A stretch of DNA of 64,000 nt from contig JBAOHX010000014.1 in the NCBI GenBank assembly GCA_037044955.1, forward strand, positions 403,767 to 467,766, in the 5' to 3' direction. Below the pieces are notes generated by a model. That model worked only from the letters and a program-made list of their open reading frames with translations. It was not told where the DNA came from and did not search any database. Every line of letters starts with the position of its first letter. The stretch's first letter is position 1. Position numbers and translations under genes: made by a program. This stretch comes from JAJXWB01 sp037044955. Lineage in GTDB: Bacteria; Pseudomonadota; Alphaproteobacteria; Rhizobiales; Beijerinckiaceae. Shown one piece after another: positions 17,140-26,789 of this stretch.

Positions 17140-17814
17140 TTAGCGATTGCGATCGGCCGTCACCAGCTCCTTGAGCCATTTGCGGTGATGCCGCCATGCC
17201 CAGCCGCCGGTCACGCTGCCCTTGGTCATCGCGCTGATCGTGCCGCGCACCCAGATGGCTGCGTAGACGTGGACGATCCACACGCTGATGATGACGACGG
17301 CCGCGACCGCATGGACGAGCACGGCGATGCGCTTGGTCGGGATCGTCGTGTAGTCGAAGAAATACGTGTCCCAGATCGTGAGTCCCGACAGGATCAGGAC
17401 CAGGATCAGCAGCGACATGCCCCAGAACACCATCTTCTGGCCGGCATTGTACTTGCCGACCTCGGGCATCCGCTCCTCGTGGCCGGCGACGAGATCGCCG
17501 GCCTGCGCGAGCCATCTGTTGTCCTCGCCCTTCCACAGGTTGAGCTTCCAGAAGCGGAAGAACAGTCCCGAGAAGGAGAAGAACAGGACGACGCCGATCC
17601 ACGGATGGATCGCGCGCGTCGTCTGGCCGCCGCCGAAGAGCCCGGTCAGGAAGAACAGGCTCGGCGTGAACAGCGCCATCCCCGAGAGCGCGAGCAGGAT
17701 CAGGCAGATCGCCGTCACCCAGTGGTTTGCGCGCGCGCTCGATGTGTAGCGGTCGACGACGACAGGACTTCCGGGGTGGATCCTGTCGGTCGCGTCGATG
17801 TCGTCGGAGCTCAT
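17140..17814 (-). CDS. fdoI: Formate dehydrogenase cytochrome b556 (gamma) subunit
   Basis: The 224-residue subunit has four hydrophobic helices typical of FdnI/FdoI (ANHWVTAICLILLALSGMAL, then IGVVLFFSFSGLFFRF, MSLLILVLILSGLTIW and VAAVVIISVWIVHVYAAIW). Histidines in ANHW, IHP, VHA and IVH are the likely haem b ligands. It takes electrons from the iron-sulfur subunit to the quinone pool. The start is chosen for the GGAGGAG site and the ATGA overlap with the fdoH stop. Confidence 0.93.
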   Translation of the reverse strand: MSSDDIDATDRIHPGSPVVVDRYTSSARANHWVTAICLILLALSGMALFTPSLFFLTGLFGGGQTTRAIHPWIGVVLFFSFSGLFFRFWKLNLWKGEDNRWLAQAGDLVAGHEERMPEVGKYNAGQKMVFWGMSLLILVLILSGLTIWDTYFFDYTTIPTKRIAVLVHAVAAVVIISVWIVHVYAAIWVRGTISAMTKGSVTGGWAWRHHRKWLKELVTADRNR

Positions 17815-18750
17815 GATTCTCCTCCCGCCAACCGCTGGGCATTGGCCTCGTCTTCGGCGGAGACCTTGTTGGGGCCTGCGATCATGTGATGCACGAAGCC
17901 GAAGGCGGCGACGGCGCCCATGACGGCGAGACCGGCGTATTTGGTGACGCCCTTCCACGCCTCAACCAGAGGACTGATGCGCGGATTGTTCGGCAGTCCC
18001 GCATAGATCTCCGGCTTGTCGGCGTGTTGCAGCACGTACATGACATGCGTGCCGCCGACGCCCTGGCGGATCGTAGAGGCCGGCGTTCTTGTAGCCGCGC
18101 GACTTCAGGTCCGTGATGCGCCCGTCAGCCCATTTCTTCATGTCGTCCTTGGGGCCGAACACGATCGCCTGGGTCGGGCAGGCCTTCTGGCAGGCCGGAC
18201 CCTGGCCGACCGCGACGCGGTCGGAGCAGAGCGTGCACTTGTAGGCCTTGTTGTCGACCTTGGAGATGCGCGGAATATTGAACGGGCAACCCTTCACGCA
18301 ATAGCCGCAGCCAATGCACTTGTCGTGGTCGAAGTCCACGATGCCGTTCGAATATTGCACGATGGCGCCGGGCGCCGGGCAGGCCTTGAGGCAGCCCGGA
18401 TCCTCGCAATGCATGCAGCCGTCCTTGCGGATCAGCCACTCGAGATTGCCCGTCTCCGGATTGTCCCATTCGGTGAAGCGCATCACCGTGAGGCTCGCCG
18501 GGGTCAGGTCCAGCGGATTGTTGTACGTGCCGTTGCTGGTTCCGATCTCCTCGCGCAGATCGTTCCATTCCATGCAGGCCGACTGGCAGGCCTTGCAGCC
18601 GATGCACTTCGACACGTCGATCAGCTTGGCGACCTGCTGCTGGCGCTCGGCCGGCGGCGAAATCGTCGAAGCGGAGCGGCGCACCAGGTCCTTCTCGCCG
18701 AATTTCGGGCTGCCTGCCGCCACAGCGGGATTTGGAAGCGGTGGGTACAT
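17811..18750 (-). CDS. fdoH: Formate dehydrogenase iron-sulfur (beta) subunit, frameshifted
   Basis: The protein of about 312 residues has four [4Fe-4S] cysteine clusters (CIGCKACQSAC, CLKACPAPGA, CIGCGYCVKGC, CTLCSDRVAVGQGPACQKAC) and a C-terminal anchor helix (AGLAVMGAVAAFGFVHHMI). The frame breaks near 18,065-18,075, just after NAGLYDP. The parity fits one extra base, and the remainder (THVMYVLQHADKPEIYAG) continues to a stop that overlaps fdoI. The subunit wires the molybdenum/tungsten site of FdoG to cytochrome b556. Confidence 0.93.
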
Positions 18751-18765
18751 GTCTTCCTCCTCCCG

Positions 18766-21700
18766 TTAGGCGACCGGGCCCGAAATGGGCTCGATGTTGA
18801 CCAGGAACGCCTTGAATTCCGGCGTGTCGGTGTTGGCGTCGCCGACGAAGGGCGTGAGCGAATTGGGGCCCCAGCCTTTCTTCGCCGCGCCGACGAAACC
18901 CCAATGCAGGGGAATGCCGACGACATGCACCTTCTTGCCGTCGCACATCAGCGGCTTGATGCGCTTGGTGACGACGGCGCGCGCCTTGACGGACCCGCGC
19001 TTCGACCACACGCGGACCATGCCGCCCGCCGCGATGCCCTTCTCCTTCGCCAGTTCCTCGCCGATCTCGACGAAGAATTCCGGCTGGAGCGCGGCATTGA
19101 TGCGGACGTTCTTGGTCCAGTAGTGGAAGTGCTCGGTCAGACGATAGGAGGTCGCCGCATAGGGGAACTCCTTGGACTCGCCGAGTTGCTCGAGATCGCT
19201 CTTGAAGATGCGCGCGACCGGGTTGCCGCGGATCTTCGGCGCGACGACGTTGGCGACGGGCGATTCGAACGGCTCGTAGTGAGCCGGGAAAGGTCCGTCG
19301 CGCATCATGCCGCGCGAGAACAGGCGCGCCGTGCCTTCGGGGTTCATGATGAAGGGACCGACGTCCTGCGGCTTGGCGGTCGGCGCGATGTCCGGCACGT
19401 CATAGCCTGCCCATTTCGCGCCGTCCCACCAGATCAGCTTGCGCGTGTCGTCCCACGGCTTGCCGTCCATGTCGGACGAGGCGCGATTGTAGAGGATGCG
19501 CCGGTTGGCCGGCCACGACCACGCCCAATTGGAATAGGCGCCGGTCTCGTCGGGATCCTTGAGATCGCGACGGGCCATGTTGTTGCCCGCCTCGGTCCAG
19601 CAGCCCGCATAGATCCAGCACGCGGACGCCGTCGACCCGTCGTCGCGCAGAACGCCGAAGCCGGCGACCTGCTTGCCCTTCTCGAGCAGCTTCTTCGCCG
19701 GATCGTTCGGATCCGGCACATCGGCGACGACATAGCCGTTGAGCTCCTTGGCGAGCTCTTCGGGCGAAGGCTCGACGGGATCCTTGTAACGCCAGTCGAG
19801 ATTGACGATCGGCTCGGGAACCGCGCCGCCCTCCTTGCGATAGAGCTCGCGCAGGCGCACGAAGATATTGCCCATGATCCAGGTGTCGTTCCTGGCCTCG
19901 CCCGGCGGCGTGCCGCCGGCCCAATGCCAATGCAACTGACGACCCGAATTGGTGAGCGAGCCCGTGTCCTCGGCAAAGCAGGTCGAGGGCAACTGGATCA
20001 CCTCGGTCTGGATCGACGCGGTCTGCACGTCATTGTGCTCGCCGTGGTTCTCCCAGAAGCGCGCGGTCTCCGTCTGCAGCGGATCCATGATGACGAGCAT
20101 CTTCAGCTTCGACAGGCCGTCCGTCAGCTTCTTCCGGTTGGGGAAGGCGAGCAGCGGATTGAACCCCTGGCAGAAGTAGATGTTCATCTTGCCCTGGGTC
20201 ATCATGTCGAAGGCCCGGAGCACGTCGTAGCCCGCCACGTCGAGCTTCGGCAGCCAGTCGTAGCCGAACTTGTTGTCCGGCGTCGCCGCGTCGCCCCACA
20301 TGGACTTGAGGAAACTGACGAAGAACTTGTTGTAGTTCTGCCAGTAGCTCATCTGGTTGGGCCGCAGCGGCTTGAAGGCGCGCGTCGACATGTATTGCTC
20401 GAAGGTCGTCTCCTTCTCCGTCGGGATGGTCATGTATCCCGGCAGCAGGTTCGACATCAGGCCGATGTCGGTCAGACCCTGGATGTTGGAATGCCCGCGC
20501 AGCGCATTCATGCCGCCGCCGCGCACGCCGATGTTGCCGAGAATGAGCTGCAGCATCGCCATGCAGCGGATGTTCTGCGAGCCCTTGGAATGCTGCGTCC
20601 AGCCGAGCGCATACATCGAGGTCATCGTCTTGGTCTTCGACGACGTTTCCGCGATGGTGGCGCAGACCTTCAGGAACTTGTCCTTCGGCGTGCCGCAGAT
20701 GCGCTCGACCATTTCGGGCGTGTATTGCGCGACATGAGCCTTGAGCAGGTTCCAGACGCTGCGCGGATTGTCGATGTCGGACTGGACGAAGCCGTCTGGC
20801 CCAAGTTCGTAATCCCACGACGAGCGGTCGTAGTCGCGCCGCGCTTCGTCATAGCCCGTGAACAGGCCGTCCTGATAGCCGAAGCCGGCCTTCACGACAT
20901 AGGGCGCGTTGGTGAACGACTTGACGTAATCCCACTGCACCTTGTCGTTCTTGATGCAGTAGTTGATGACGCCGAGCAGGAAGGCGATGTCCGTGCCCTG
21001 CCGGATAGGCGCGTAATAGTCGGATACGGAAGCCGTGCGTGTAAAACGCGGATCGACGACGATCAGCTTCGCGCCGCGATTGGCTTTCGCCTCAGTGACC
21101 CACTTGAATCCGCACGGATGCGCTTCGGCGGCGTTGCCGCCCATCACGATCACCAGATCGGTGTTCTTGATGTCCGTCCACGAATTCGTCATCGCGCCAC
21201 GGCCGAATGTTGGAGCCAGACTGGCTACCGTTGGGCCGTGTCAAACGCGCGCTTGGTTGTCGAATACCAGCATCCCCGTGCTGCGAACGACCTTGTAGGT
21301 CGCCCACGCGGTTTCGTTGGTGGTGGCGGAGGCGGCAAGGAAGCCTGTGGTCAACCAGCGGTTGACGGTCGCGCCGGCCGCGTTCTTGGCGACGAAATTG
21401 GCGTCGCGGTCGGCCTTCATCGCCTTGGCGATCTTGTCGAAGGCCGCGTCCCAGGAGATCGGTTCGAACTTGTCGGAGCCGGGCTTGCGGAGCATCGGCT
21501 GCTTCAGCCGGCCTTCCGAATGCACCATGTCGAGCAGGGCGGCGCCCTTCGGGCACAGCGTGCCGCGATTGGTCGGGTGGTCCGAATCGCCCTCGATATG
21601 GGTGATCTCGGCCTTCTCGCCCTTGGCGAGATTGCCCTTGGAATAGAGGATGATGCCGCAGCCGACGGCGCAATAGGTGCAGGTGTTGCGGGTTTCCGTC

Positions 21701-21840
21701 AGGCTCGCCAGCTTGAACGGGCGGATGGTAGCGGCATAGGCCTGTTCGACCTCGCCAAAACCAAACGCGCCGAGAGCCGTGCCTGCCGCGCCCGCGCCAG
21801 CGCCAATCACAAATTGGCGCCGAGAAAGCTCGACGTTCAT
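18766..21840 (-). CDS. fdoG: Selenocysteine formate dehydrogenase-N alpha subunit (Sec at TGA 21,241-21,243)
   Basis: The catalytic subunit oxidises formate at a bis-MGD molybdenum or tungsten site on the periplasmic side. The frame is interrupted by one in-frame TGA at codon 200. The context ARV-U-HGPTVA is identical in form to the selenocysteine site of E. coli FdnG/FdoG. With UGA read as Sec the product is about 1,024 residues, the normal length. The N-terminus is a twin-arginine signal (LSRRQFVIGAGAGAAG), followed by the [4Fe-4S] motif CTYCAVGCG. The ATG at 21,840 has a GGGAGGG site. A bSECIS hairpin follows the TGA, and selA, selB, selC and selD are all in the window. Automated calling splits it into two ORFs. 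Confidence 0.96.
21198..21243 (-). promoter_or_regulatory. Bacterial SECIS element in fdoG
   Basis: In the mRNA, UGA is followed directly by CACGGCC, which pairs with GGCCGUG at the far end. Inside is an apical hairpin, GG-U-AGCC, loop AGUCU, GGCU-CC (21,212-21,229). The single bulged U and the xGUCU pentaloop match the SelB-binding features of the E. coli fdnG/fdhF hairpins (loop GGUCU). Confidence 0.9.
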
Positions 21841-22068
21841 GGTTGCCCTCCCTCCGAAGGGCGCACGAACCTTCGAGATCATAGCTCTCGTGGGGGCCCG
21901 CGCGACCTTCGACTCGAAGCTGACATTTCAGCTTGCACAAAAGCTAAGCGGCGCCATAGGCGCTGTCAAATGGCTGCAATTCCGAAAACGCATTGATTTT
22001 GCAGCGCAACACGCCCTTCCGCTCAAGCATTTGACCGCAGGCCGCATGGCGCCCTAGGCTTGCGTCCA

Positions 22069-22617
22069 ATGGCGTGTCGGACGGCTCCCGCGTGGCGGGG
22101 CTCCATTGTTCAAGGCCTTGTTTCACTTATAATCTTTGCCTTTGCAGGCGAGGCGGCTCAGGCCGATTCGACGCAATTGCGGCCGTGGACGGGCCCGGCG
22201 CCGGCGATTTCGCTTGCGGATTCGCAAGGAGCGCCCCGTCGGATCGGACCAAATCCGGGCGGAATAACCCTCGTTCACTTTTTTGCGACCTGGTGCGAGC
22301 CGTGCCGGGAGGAACTGCCGGCCCTGTCGCGACTGGCGCGCAGGGCGGGCGCTGCGGCGCGCGTGATCGCCATATCGGTCGCGGAGCCGGACATGCGCGT
22401 GCGGCGCTTTCTGGCGACGATGCAAGCCGACTTTCCGGTCCTGCTCGATCCCGACCGCGCGACGGCGCGCGCGTGGGGCGTCTCCGTCCTGCCGACGAGT
22501 TTCGTGCTGGACGGCGATCTCTCGCCGAGATTGGCCGCCGAGGAGAGCGTCCGATGGGACGCGATCGAACCGGCCGATCTCGCGATATCGGCCAACAAGA
22601 ACGCATCCACGCAATGA
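22069..22617 (+). CDS. TlpA/ResA-like thioredoxin-fold protein, exported
   Basis: The 182-residue protein has an N-terminal hydrophobic signal (IVQGLVSLIIFAFAGEAAQA) and a thioredoxin fold with the active-site motif TWCEPC near residue 85. A cis-Pro (VLPTSFVLD) lies about 65 residues later. Such proteins reduce or isomerise disulfides in the periplasm, often for cytochrome or metallo-enzyme maturation. I use the ATG; a TTG 9 bp upstream is also open. It heads a three-gene operon with the transglutaminase-like gene (13 bp gap) and selD, divergent from fdoG. Confidence 0.85.
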   Translation: MACRTAPAWRGSIVQGLVSLIIFAFAGEAAQADSTQLRPWTGPAPAISLADSQGAPRRIGPNPGGITLVHFFATWCEPCREELPALSRLARRAGAAARVIAISVAEPDMRVRRFLATMQADFPVLLDPDRATARAWGVSVLPTSFVLDGDLSPRLAAEESVRWDAIEPADLAISANKNASTQ

Positions 22618-22630
22618 GGGAGGCACGACC

Positions 22631-23734
22631 ATGACCATCGACAGGCGAAGGTTGCTCGCAGCCGGCGTCGCAACGGGCGCGGCCGCGTTGGCGCCGCGCG
22701 CAGCGCTGGCGCAGGCCGACGCGATCTTCGCGCCCGCGCCCGGGGCATGGCGAACATTCGAGGTGACCACCCGCCTTGAAATCCTGATGCCCGAAGGCGC
22801 CACGCAGGCGTGGATACCGCTCGCCGGCATGAACGCGCCCGAATGGTTCCAGCCCAAGGGGGCCGAGTGGGCCAGCAACGGCAAGGCGAGCGCGCTGAAA
22901 AGCGGCGGCGCCGACATTCTCCACGTGGAATGGATGGCGGACGAACAGCAGCCCTATGTCGAGATCGTCAGCCGCATGGCGACGCGCGACCGCGCGGTCG
23001 ATCTCGCCAAACCCGGCGTCGTCGCGCCGCTGAGCGAGGCGGAGCGCAAGCTCTATCTGTCATCCACCGATCTCGTGCCGCTCGACGGCATCGTGAAACA
23101 CACGGCGGACCGCGTCATCGGCTTCGCCAGGACCGACATGGAGAAGGCGCGCGCGATCTACGATTGGGTCGTCGACAATTCCTATCGCCGCGCGTCTACG
23201 CGCGGCTGCGGCGTGGGCGATGTCGCGGCGCTGCTGAAGTCCGGCGATCTCGGCGGCAAATGCGCCGATCTCAACGCCTTGTTCGTCGGCCTCGCGCGCG
23301 CTTCCGGCATTCCGGCGCGCGATGTCTACGGGCTGCGCATCGCGCCCTCGCGCTTCGGCTACAAGAGCCTCGGCGCCAATTCCGAAATGGCGACGAAGGC
23401 GCAGCATTGCCGCGCGGAAATCTTTCTCGACGGTTTCGGCTGGGTTCCGATGGACCCCGCCGACGTGCGCAAGGTCGTGCTCGAGGAGCCGCCGGGCAAT
23501 CTCGCGGTCAACGACGCGAAAGTTTCGGCTGCGCGAAAAGCTTTGTTCGGCGCGTGGGAGACGAACTGGCTCGCCTATAATTGCGCACACGATGTCGCAC
23601 TGCCGGGATCGAAGACCGGCAAGGTCGGCTTCCTCATGTATCCGGAATGCGAGACCAACGGCGCGCGGCTCGATCCGCTCGATCCCGACAATTTCAAGTA
23701 TACGATCCGCACGAAGGAAACGACCGCGATCTGA
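22631..23734 (+). CDS. Tat-exported transglutaminase-like protein
   Basis: The 367-residue protein begins with a twin-arginine signal (IDRRRLLAAGVATGAAALAP). Residues about 155-300 form a transglutaminase/papain-like core with Cys in GGKCADLNALFVGLAR, His in AQHCRAEIFL and Asp in PMDPADV. It may act as a protease or cross-linker or be a non-catalytic scaffold. It lies between a thioredoxin-like gene and selD. The Tat signal implies it folds in the cytoplasm before export, as FdoG does. Confidence 0.85.
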   Translation: MTIDRRRLLAAGVATGAAALAPRAALAQADAIFAPAPGAWRTFEVTTRLEILMPEGATQAWIPLAGMNAPEWFQPKGAEWASNGKASALKSGGADILHVEWMADEQQPYVEIVSRMATRDRAVDLAKPGVVAPLSEAERKLYLSSTDLVPLDGIVKHTADRVIGFARTDMEKARAIYDWVVDNSYRRASTRGCGVGDVAALLKSGDLGGKCADLNALFVGLARASGIPARDVYGLRIAPSRFGYKSLGANSEMATKAQHCRAEIFLDGFGWVPMDPADVRKVVLEEPPGNLAVNDAKVSAARKALFGAWETNWLAYNCAHDVALPGSKTGKVGFLMYPECETNGARLDPLDPDNFKYTIRTKETTAI

Positions 23735-23751
23735 GCGGCAGGGAGATCGAC

Positions 23752-24798
23752 ATGAATGCGCCCGTCGTCCGCCTCACCTCTCTCGCGCATGGCGGGGGCT
23801 GCGGCTGCAAGCTCGCGCCCTCGGTGCTGCGCGAACTGATGGCGGGCCAGCCCGCCGTCAGCCCCTACGCAAATCTTCTGGTCGGCACGGAAACCGGCGA
23901 CGATGCGGCCGTGTGGAAGCTCGATGACGGGACCTGCATCATCGCCACCACGGATTTCTTCATGCCGATGGTCGACGATCCCTTCGACTTCGGGCGGATC
24001 GCGGCGACCAACGCCATATCGGACGTCTATGCGATGGGCGGAACGCCGATCATGGCGCTCGCCATTCTCGGCATGCCCGTCGACAAGATCCCGCCCGAAA
24101 TGGTGCGGAAGATTCTCGAAGGCGGGCGCGCGATCTGCGCGGAGGCCGGCATTCCCGTCGCCGGCGGCCATTCGATCGACTGCCCGGAGCCTGTCTACGG
24201 GCTCGCGGTCATCGGCATGTGCAAGGAAGAAAACATCCGCCGCAACAGCGCCGCCCGCCCCGGCGACGCGCTGATGCTCACCAAGGCGCTCGGCGTCGGC
24301 GTCTATTCTTCCGCCGTGAAAAAGAACCTGATCGACGGCGCCATGTACGCCGAAATGGTCGGCTCGATGACGACGCTGAACAAGATCGGCGCGAAGCTGG
24401 CGACGGACTCCGATGTGCATGCGATCACCGACGTCACCGGGTTCGGCCTGCTGGGCCATGCGCTGGAAATGGCTCAGGGTTCGGGCGCGACCATCACGAT
24501 CGAGGAAAGCAGGCTGCCATTCCTCAAGGAAGCGGCGGACCTCGTGCGAAAAGGCTGCGTCACCGGCGCCTCGCATCGCAACTGGGCGAGCTATGGCGAG
24601 CATGTCGCGCTGCCCGAAGGCTGCGACGATTGGCGGCGGCATCTGCTGACCGATCCGCAGACCTCGGGCGGATTGCTGGTGGCGTGCAAGGCGGAGCGGG
24701 CGGAGGAGATCGCGGCGAAGATCGTCAGCGAGGGCTATCCGTTCGCGCGGGTGATCGGGCGCGTGGGCGAAGGGCCGGCGCGGGTTGTGATCGTGTAG
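23752..24798 (+). CDS. selD: Selenophosphate synthase
   Basis: The 348-residue protein makes selenophosphate, the selenium donor for SelA. The N-terminal motif HGGGCGCKLAP carries the catalytic Cys and Lys (Cys, not Sec). Also visible are GDDAAVW, the ATP-binding TTDFFMPMVDDPFDFGRIAA and ITDVTGFGLLGHALEMA. The ATG has a GGGAG site and lies 17 bp after the transglutaminase-like gene. With selA, selB, selC and fdoG nearby, the window holds every gene needed to make and use selenocysteine. No selU (selenouridine synthase) is seen. Confidence 0.95.
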   Translation: MNAPVVRLTSLAHGGGCGCKLAPSVLRELMAGQPAVSPYANLLVGTETGDDAAVWKLDDGTCIIATTDFFMPMVDDPFDFGRIAATNAISDVYAMGGTPIMALAILGMPVDKIPPEMVRKILEGGRAICAEAGIPVAGGHSIDCPEPVYGLAVIGMCKEENIRRNSAARPGDALMLTKALGVGVYSSAVKKNLIDGAMYAEMVGSMTTLNKIGAKLATDSDVHAITDVTGFGLLGHALEMAQGSGATITIEESRLPFLKEAADLVRKGCVTGASHRNWASYGEHVALPEGCDDWRRHLLTDPQTSGGLLVACKAERAEEIAAKIVSEGYPFARVIGRVGEGPARVVIV

Positions 24799-24810
24799 TT
24801 CATCAACAAA

Positions 24811-24906
24811 CTTCATCCTGAGGAGCGCCATCAGGCGCGTCTCGAAGGATGGCCGAAGCCCCATGCTTCGAGACGGCCGCTACGCGGCCTCCTCAGCATG
24901 AAGGCG
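24811..24906. repeat. Intergenic palindromic repeat of alphaproteobacterial type
   Basis: The sequence reads CTTCATCCTGAGGAGCGCCA, then CGTCTCGAAGGATGG, then the complementary CCATGCTTCGAGACGGCC and GGCCTCCTCAGCATGAAG. The two halves form a long imperfect inverted repeat. Elements with this CATCCTGAGGAGC/CGTCTCGAAGGATG core are common between genes in Bradyrhizobium- and Methylobacterium-like genomes. It sits between the converging selD and acyl-CoA dehydrogenase genes and may also act as a transcription terminator. Confidence 0.75.
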
Positions 24907-24923
24907 CGTGTTGAGCGACAGGC

Positions 24924-26081
24924 TCAAAACGAGCGCGGCAGTCCCAGCACGTGCTCCGCGACAAAACTCAGGATCAGGTTGGTCGAGATCGGCGCGACCT
25001 GATACAGCCGCGTCTCGCGGAACTTGCGCTCGACATCGTATTCGCAGGCGAAGCCGAAGCCGCCGTGGAACTGGATGCAGGCGTTCGCCGCCTCCCATGA
25101 CGCCTTGGCGGCGAGATATTTCGACATGTTGGCCTGCGCGCCGCAGGGCTCGCCGGCGTCATACAGGCGGCAGGCCTCGAAGCGCATGAGATTGGCGGCC
25201 TCGACCTCGATGTAGCTTTCCGCGATCGGGAATTGCACGCCCTGGTTCTGGCCGATCGGACGGCCGAACACGATGCGTTCCTTGGAATAGGCCGAGACCT
25301 TGTCGACGAACCAGTAGCCGTCGCCGATGCATTCGGCCGCGATGAGAATGCGCTCGGCGTTGAGGCCGGTGAGAATGTACTTGAAACCCTGGCCTTCCTC
25401 GCCGATCAGGTTCTCTGCCGGAATTTCGAGATTGTCGAAGAAGAGTTCGTTCGTCTCGTGATTGACCATGTTGAGGATCGGGCGAACCGTCAGGCCCTTC
25501 TTCATCGCCTCCTTGATGTCGACGATGAAGATCGACATGCCGTCCGACTTCTTCTTCACCTGGTCGAGCGGCGTGGTGCGCGCCAGCAGGATCATGAAAT
25601 CCGAGTGCTGGATGCGGGATATCCAGACCTTCTGGCCGTTGATGACGTAGCGGTCGCCCTTCTTCACCGCCGTCGTCTTGATGCGCGTCGTATCCGTGCC
25701 GGTCGTCGGCTCCGTCACGCCCATCGCCTGCAGGCGGATTTCGCCGCTGGCGATGCGCGGCAGGTATTTCTGGCGCTGCGCTTCCGATCCGTGCCGGATC
25801 AGCGTGTTCATGTTGTACATCTGGCCGTGGCAGGCGCCGGAATTGCCGCCGGAACGGTTGATCTCCTCCATGATGACGGAGGCTTCCGTCAGGCCCAGTC
25901 CCGAGCCGCCGTAGCTTTCCGGAATCAACGCGGCCATCCAGCCGGCCTTGGTCAGGGCGTCGACGAACTCTTCCGGGTAGCCGCGGGCCTCGTCGACCTT
26001 GCGATGATATTCGGCCGGAAACTCGGCGCAGAGCGAGCGCACGGCGTCGCGGATTTCATGATAATTGTTCGAGACGCTCAT
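24924..26081 (-). CDS. Acyl-CoA dehydrogenase family protein
   Basis: The 385-residue flavoprotein shows the acyl-CoA dehydrogenase signatures AMGVTEPTTGTDTT and INGQKVWISRI, and the C-terminal QFHGGFGFACEYDVERKFRE. It would oxidise a CoA thioester and pass electrons to ETF. The start is set at the Met of MSVSNNYHEIRD; an upstream extension (MPASRG...) lacks a ribosome-binding site. Substrate is not evident. It stands alone, 114 bp from the TPP-enzyme pair on the same strand. Confidence 0.88.
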   Translation of the reverse strand: MSVSNNYHEIRDAVRSLCAEFPAEYHRKVDEARGYPEEFVDALTKAGWMAALIPESYGGSGLGLTEASVIMEEINRSGGNSGACHGQMYNMNTLIRHGSEAQRQKYLPRIASGEIRLQAMGVTEPTTGTDTTRIKTTAVKKGDRYVINGQKVWISRIQHSDFMILLARTTPLDQVKKKSDGMSIFIVDIKEAMKKGLTVRPILNMVNHETNELFFDNLEIPAENLIGEEGQGFKYILTGLNAERILIAAECIGDGYWFVDKVSAYSKERIVFGRPIGQNQGVQFPIAESYIEVEAANLMRFEACRLYDAGEPCGAQANMSKYLAAKASWEAANACIQFHGGFGFACEYDVERKFRETRLYQVAPISTNLILSFVAEHVLGLPRSF

Positions 26082-26195
26082 TGTGCTGTCCGCCCTCGGT
26101 CTGGTTCCACGGCTCGCCGGCAAACTAGCGAAGCCGCGCGCATTTAGAAACGCTTGCGCGCCGCAATTCCCGCCGAGCGGCCATGCGGCCCGCGC

Positions 26196-26789
26196 TTAAT
26201 TGACCGGCAAACCCAGCGCGGCGCGAAAACGGGTCTTGAGATGGACGCCATCGCGCGGCGGCAGGACGCGCGGCGGGTTCTCGGCCTTGATCCTGACCAC
26301 CGCGAGACCCGCTCCCGCGCGCGCCATGATCTTGCTTCGGAGCGCATCGAGGCCGGCCATGTCCGCGACCGCCTGCGTCCAACCGAAGCCTAGGCTCGCC
26401 GCGACCTTGTCGATTTCGACGCCGAGGCCCGTGTGGCTCGCCTGCATCCCGGTTTCGCCGAAACGGCCGTTGTCCAGCACGACGATGGAGAGATTTGGCG
26501 GCTTCCGCACGGCGACGGTGGCGAGCGCGCCCAGCCCCATCATCGCCTCGCCGTCGCCGGTGACCACGAGCACGGATTTTTCGCGCTGGGCATTGGCGAG
26601 GCCGAGCCCGACCATGGCCGCGCCGCCCATCGCGCCCCAGAGATAGAAATTGCGGTCGTCGTCGCCGGCCGCCATCACGTCATAGGCGGGCGAACCGAGG
26701 CCGGTGACGACGAGCAGGTCGCGGTCGCGGTTGGCGAGGAGGCGCGCGACGGCCTCCCTGCGATCGAGCGGGCGCGCGAGGTCATCCAT
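26196..26789 (-). CDS. Thiamine-diphosphate decarboxylase, TPP-binding (beta) subunit, ComE-like
   Basis: The 197-residue protein corresponds to the C-terminal half of sulfopyruvate/phosphonopyruvate decarboxylases. It shows the TPP motif GDGEAMMGLGAL followed by VVLDNGRFGETGMQASH. It pairs with the upstream gene encoding the PYR half, with an 8-bp overlap. No sulfolactate or phosphonate gene is adjacent, so the 2-oxo acid decarboxylated is uncertain. Confidence 0.82.
   Translation of the reverse strand: MDDLARPLDRREAVARLLANRDRDLLVVTGLGSPAYDVMAAGDDDRNFYLWGAMGGAAMVGLGLANAQREKSVLVVTGDGEAMMGLGALATVAVRKPPNLSIVVLDNGRFGETGMQASHTGLGVEIDKVAASLGFGWTQAVADMAGLDALRSKIMARAGAGLAVVRIKAENPPRVLPPRDGVHLKTRFRAALGLPVN

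Noticed and set aside
18766..21192. A separate 808-residue molybdopterin oxidoreductase starting at MTNSWTD
   Set aside because: It is the C-terminal part of fdoG after the in-frame selenocysteine TGA, not an independent gene.
23735..23790. Second selenocysteine readthrough at the TGA ending the transglutaminase-like gene
   Set aside because: The protein is already full length, no hairpin of SECIS form follows, and selD starts 17 bp later with its own ribosome-binding site.
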